Assembly: GCA_017306865.1 (NCBI GenBank)
Contig: JAFKHH010000013.1
Location: 372,001 to 436,000, forward strand
Origin: Filimonas sp.
Lineage (GTDB): Bacteria; Bacteroidota; Bacteroidia; Chitinophagales; Chitinophagaceae
DNA: 64,000 bases
Reading direction: 5' to 3'
Every line of letters begins with the position of its first letter. Within the stretch, counting starts at the first letter, position 1. A model generated the notes under the pieces. That model did no database searches. It was not told the origin of the DNA and was given only the letters and a program-made list of their open reading frames with translations. The translations under genes and the position numbers were made by a program. Shown in pieces: positions 61,601 through 64,000 of the stretch.

Positions 61601-61894
61601 CAGGCAGACCTGCACCTTGCCCAGGAATATTTATTGGGAGGCAAGCAGTCTGTTACCTTATCTATAGACGTGATCAACCTGACTAACCTTATCAATAGCA
61701 GTTGGGGGCATGTATATTTTTCACCCAATACATTTAACTCTACAGCAAGCGTTGGTTTAACGCCAGCCTTTCCTGCAAGGCAAAACCCGGGGCCATATCC
61801 TGTGTACACTTATGATAATCCGGGTACGCCATATTCAGTTGATTTCTTTAACTCAAGAGCGCAACTGCAATTAGGGATAAGGTATTCATTCTAA
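58637..61894 (+). CDS. Oar-like TonB-dependent receptor without STN domain
   Basis: 1085 residues. Signal peptide to LAQE, then a carboxypeptidase-regulatory domain at about 28-115 (GKVTDAKKEPLAGVSVTAVH), plug with MPTISRSMQDMTKMVPQST, NNITIDGAINNDAIGFSPSM and SLDAIEDMQVYIAPFDVKIGN, then a barrel ending QLQLGIRYSF. The region ISLDAIEDMQVYIAPFDV with GGSINAVTRSGTN is typical of the Oar family, some members of which help export proteins in Myxococcus. No STN domain, so it does not signal to FecR. It is 13 bp after the last fasciclin gene. Confidence 0.9.
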   Translation: MKQLLYIISIFVLLVATRTQVLAQETNGAISGKVTDAKKEPLAGVSVTAVHVPSGTKYGVSTTNDGRYYLNGLRIGGPYTVTVSMTGKQQQVQEQVVIRLGEQLQFNFEMTDASAELSAVEVRTKKAGPKANAFGAGQNISRAQLAGMPTISRSMQDMTKMVPQSTKDNSFAGTNFRYNNITIDGAINNDAIGFSPSMGGITGSSGMPGSSTRTNSISLDAIEDMQVYIAPFDVKIGNFTGGSINAVTRSGTNSVTGSVYAYGRNGSVTGKDKVGTLGKMSNDFYDYQTGFRVGFPIIKNKLFFFTNEEITDRRDPAQLVAGQKETANILSVNDAENIRNTTLSRYGNAFDPGTAGAFNNYARSQKFFNRIDWNINDKNQLSIRNNTIFSKSMNMDRDQQDFRFSSMAYAQTNNQHSTVLEWKSRFNNSWSSSFIAGYSVVHDKRDPTSDPSLPQVQIMGRTPGTTIYFGTDREASIFDMKQRTLELTANVTWRKGKHTVLMGTHNELYRIDYGFVNSWNGRVDFLSIEDYVANKPYRVRGSYNYHNNDRDYILAHPEAKFNVNMNSAYIQDEIQLTDKIKLIPGLRADYTWLPEKAALSDLTRNAYTDNSFGTTYTYTPLNRIDKSYLNRVQISPRLGFRYDVNQQLVLRGGTGIFTGRVPFAWIAYAYYNNGINYGSFDQKADTKVFVPGTDPLRGGKNGIAGFIEQNGADIKNVYAGKTQVDVMDNNFVLPKVWRTSIAADYTTTSGYKFTIEGIYTKTLKDVMFQQVNIKDDPRYYAYDKDKQQPIFSGTVDPHFSNAYLLSNTGKGYRYSITAAINKSYKWGMNASVAYTYGGSKDISNGIRNSMESNWQLNQALNPNNAGLAWSNFDIRHRIVANAAYRKAWSKHWATQATLFVTAQSGSPFTYGVVNNSVQGLPQQVSLVYIPKTDEAIRFFQDYTNTSGQLVTAAAQAAAFNQFVESNDYLRSRRGGFTERNTGRTPWNVQADLHLAQEYLLGGKQSVTLSIDVINLTNLINSSWGHVYFSPNTFNSTASVGLTPAFPARQNPGPYPVYTYDNPGTPYSVDFFNSRAQLQLGIRYSF

Positions 61895-61923
61895 CTCTCT
61901 TTAATCATCCATAACAAAGTCAG

Positions 61924-64000
61924 ATGAAAAAATATATATACCTGTTTGTACTGCTTGTAACCGTAAGCATTGCGTGCAGGAAAGAAAATAAAGATGGCGG
62001 CAGGCCACCGTTTAGTGCAAAGAGCTTCTGGCCCAACAGCGGTAACGCCGGTACCATAGTGACCATCAATGGCACCGGGTTCGGAGTGAAAGCAGCAGAT
62101 AACGAAGTTATGTTTGGCGCTACACCTGCAAAAGTGGTAGACGTAAGAGACAGCATACTGATTGTGCTGGCGCCGGAGAGTGGAGCCACAGGCGCGTTGT
62201 CTGTAAAAGTGGGCGATAAGAAAGTAGAACTGGGCACCTATACTTACCAGCAGTTGAGCCTGCATGAAGCAAGCCCGCTAAATGGTCCTGCAGGTACTAA
62301 TATTGCCATCAAAGGCATGGGCTTCAGCAGCCTGAATATACCGGCGGAAGTAACAGTGAACGGAAAGTCCGCACTGGTGACTATTGTTAACGACACATTG
62401 ATCGTAGCAACAGTGCCGGTAGCTGCGGGTAGTGGTAAGATAGCTGTGAAAGTAAATGGCAAAGAAGTGGCCGGGCCGGATTTTCTTTTCCAGTCAATCC
62501 AGAAATTAAAACCATTGAGTGGCGGTGATAATACAACAGTAACAATTACGGGTGAAGGGTTTTCGGCTACACCGGCAGGCAACATCGTTGTGTTCAACGG
62601 AAAGAATGCAACGGTAGTAAGTGCTACAAACACTCAGTTAGTAGTAACCGCACCCGCTGGTGTAGCAACCGGCCCCGTTTCTGTTATTATTAACGGGCAG
62701 AAAACAACCGGCAATGTGTTTACAGTAGTACCGAAGCCCACTATTAAATCCGTTACGCCATTGAGCGGGCCGGCGGGCGCTACAATGACCATTAAAGGAG
62801 AGTATTTCAGCGCATTTACAGATGAAGTAACTGTTACTGTTAACGGAAAAAATACTACGCTTACCAGCGCTACAGAAAAGCAGGTCGAATTAAAAATACC
62901 TGCCGGTACCGGCGCAGGAAAAATAGTGGTGACTGTAAACGGGCAAACAACAGAAGGCCCGGATTTTAAAGAGCAGGCATTGTCTGTAACACAACTTTCC
63001 CCTGATAATGGTATAGAAGGCGCTGACGTAACTATTACCGGGCTTGGGTTCAGTACGGTACCATCTGACAATACAGTGCTCTTCAATGGTGTTGCAGCTA
63101 CCGTATCTGCCGCTACTGCCACTACATTAAAAGTAAAAACGCCATCGAATTTTTCAACAGGCGCCGTGATCGTTCGTACAGGCGGCCTGGAAGCAATAGG
63201 CCCTGTCTTTACTAAATCTGGCGTAGTAACTATAGCCGGCGGCCCAACCAAGAATACGTTTAGTTCCCCTACGGGAATAGCAGTGGATGCATTTGATAAC
63301 GTATATGTAGCAGACGGCAACAAGATATTGAAAATAGATCCTGCTGGTAATATCAGCACCTTTGCCGGTGATGTAGCAGCAGGTAATATAGATGGAACAG
63401 GTACACAGGCAAGGTTTAGTTATATCAATACGCTTGCAATAGATAAATACAATAACCTGTATGCGTGCGACCAGATCAATAAGAAAATACGCATGATCAC
63501 ACCTGCCGGAGTGGTGTCCACTTTTGCCATCCTTAGTTATTCACCATCAGGCCTGGGCGTTGATAAAAATGACAACGTATATGTAGGCATGCAATATGGC
63601 AGTGTATTTAAGTTAGATAGATTTGGCAATGGCACAGCTATGGCAACCGGTTACGAAAGCCCCACCAATGCGATTGCTGTAGATAATAATGGAATAGTGT
63701 ACTACGGTAGTGATTATAGCTATAACAGTATATTTAAAGTAGCGAATGGCACACGTAGTGTATATACAGGTAATAGCGGTGGTGGCGTGTACAGGGATGG
63801 TACCCTGGCTGAAGCAGCTTTTGGTATGCCTACCGGCGTAGCGTATGATGCGGCAGAAAACAAATTATACACCACAGATAATAACGCCATACGCATGATC
63901 GCTGACGGACAGGTAAAAACAATTACAGGATGGAAAGGAGGGATGACGCCTATCTATGGCTCACAGGATGGGGCATTGATCGATGCTACCTTCAGTAGCA
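61924..64000 (+). CDS. Lipoprotein with five IPT/TIG domains and NHL repeats (3' end missing)
   Basis: At least 692 residues from MKKYIYLFVLLVTVSIAC, lipobox VSIAC. Five IPT/TIG domains follow one after another, each with a short VTITGxGF-type strand: NSGNAGTIVTINGTGF, NGPAGTNIAIKGMGF, SGGDNTTVTITGEGF, SGPAGATMTIKGEYF, DNGIEGADVTITGLGF. From about residue 430 NHL-like blades begin (SPTGIAVDAFDNVYVADGN, RFSYINTLAIDKYNNLYACD, MPTGVAYDAAENKLYTTDN). The layout suggests an extended binding arm with a propeller head on the cell surface. It is 29 bp after the Oar-like receptor. The reading frame runs off the window. Confidence 0.88.
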   Translation, partial: MKKYIYLFVLLVTVSIACRKENKDGGRPPFSAKSFWPNSGNAGTIVTINGTGFGVKAADNEVMFGATPAKVVDVRDSILIVLAPESGATGALSVKVGDKKVELGTYTYQQLSLHEASPLNGPAGTNIAIKGMGFSSLNIPAEVTVNGKSALVTIVNDTLIVATVPVAAGSGKIAVKVNGKEVAGPDFLFQSIQKLKPLSGGDNTTVTITGEGFSATPAGNIVVFNGKNATVVSATNTQLVVTAPAGVATGPVSVIINGQKTTGNVFTVVPKPTIKSVTPLSGPAGATMTIKGEYFSAFTDEVTVTVNGKNTTLTSATEKQVELKIPAGTGAGKIVVTVNGQTTEGPDFKEQALSVTQLSPDNGIEGADVTITGLGFSTVPSDNTVLFNGVAATVSAATATTLKVKTPSNFSTGAVIVRTGGLEAIGPVFTKSGVVTIAGGPTKNTFSSPTGIAVDAFDNVYVADGNKILKIDPAGNISTFAGDVAAGNIDGTGTQARFSYINTLAIDKYNNLYACDQINKKIRMITPAGVVSTFAILSYSPSGLGVDKNDNVYVGMQYGSVFKLDRFGNGTAMATGYESPTNAIAVDNNGIVYYGSDYSYNSIFKVANGTRSVYTGNSGGGVYRDGTLAEAAFGMPTGVAYDAAENKLYTTDNNAIRMIADGQVKTITGWKGGMTPIYGSQDGALIDATFSS

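Noticed and set aside
1-64000. CRISPR arrays, transposases, integrases and phage genes
   Set aside because: I found no regularly spaced direct repeats with unique spacers and no transposase, recombinase or phage-structural motif in any frame; accessory character is limited to the repeats described.

Overview
The window reads as chromosomal DNA of a Bacteroidota member, most likely a Chitinophagaceae relative. Reasons: SusC/Oar-type TonB-dependent receptors, a FecI/FecR pair whose FecR carries a DUF4974-like tail, the rpmB-rpmG-DUF4295-ftsY order, promoter candidates of the type TTTG-N18/19-TAnnTTTG, A-rich instead of Shine-Dalgarno leaders, and many lipoproteins with SCK/ACR-type lipoboxes. 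The genus is an inference.

Layout. 1-1368: 5' part of a ParA ATPase and a UPF0173 metallo-hydrolase (minus). 1631-6324: AraC regulator, a lone ECF sigma factor followed by a lipoprotein, an HdeD-like membrane protein and a small protein, then a membrane metallophosphoesterase. 6556-10025 (minus): OmpA-family protein, VIT/CCC1 transporter, ornithine aminotransferase. 10395-12200: ribosomal proteins L28 and L33, a DUF4295 protein and FtsY. 12268-17776: two secreted proteins, then a zinc-ribbon membrane protein, a GrpE-like protein and a large Hsp70-like protein, converging with a tail-anchored unknown protein. 17879-26473: DnaG, three unknown genes, thiolase, a CarH-like MerR regulator, signal peptidase I, cytidine deaminase. 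26723-30241: SMC. 30504-34395: hydrolase, acetyltransferase, lipoprotein and a secreted protein (minus). 34471-41312: a minus-strand operon for GDP-D-glycero-alpha-D-manno-heptose (gmhA, hddA, gmhB, hddC) with two glycosyltransferases, a DUF4199 protein and a dihydroorotase-like protein that lacks key active-site residues. 41503-44095: tRNA-Pro(GGG), DUF1272 protein, AraC regulator, APH-family kinase. 44415-46940: secreted GH2 enzyme. 47144 to the end: an ECF sigma / FecR / STN-TonB receptor system heading a tight run of lipoproteins (one possibly DUF4397-like, three with tandem fasciclin domains), a second Oar-like receptor and an IPT/TIG-NHL lipoprotein cut by the window edge.

The last region is the most striking system: a self-signalling surface operon with two outer-membrane receptors and no SusD, in which fasciclin lipoproteins appear to take the accessory role. 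Other points of interest are the Hsp70/GrpE-like set, the pseudo-dihydroorotase, and two kinds of non-coding structure: a 71-bp double-hairpin repeat present twice, with mutually complementary hairpin loops, and a recurrent class of long imperfect dyads built from short repeated words in intergenic gaps.
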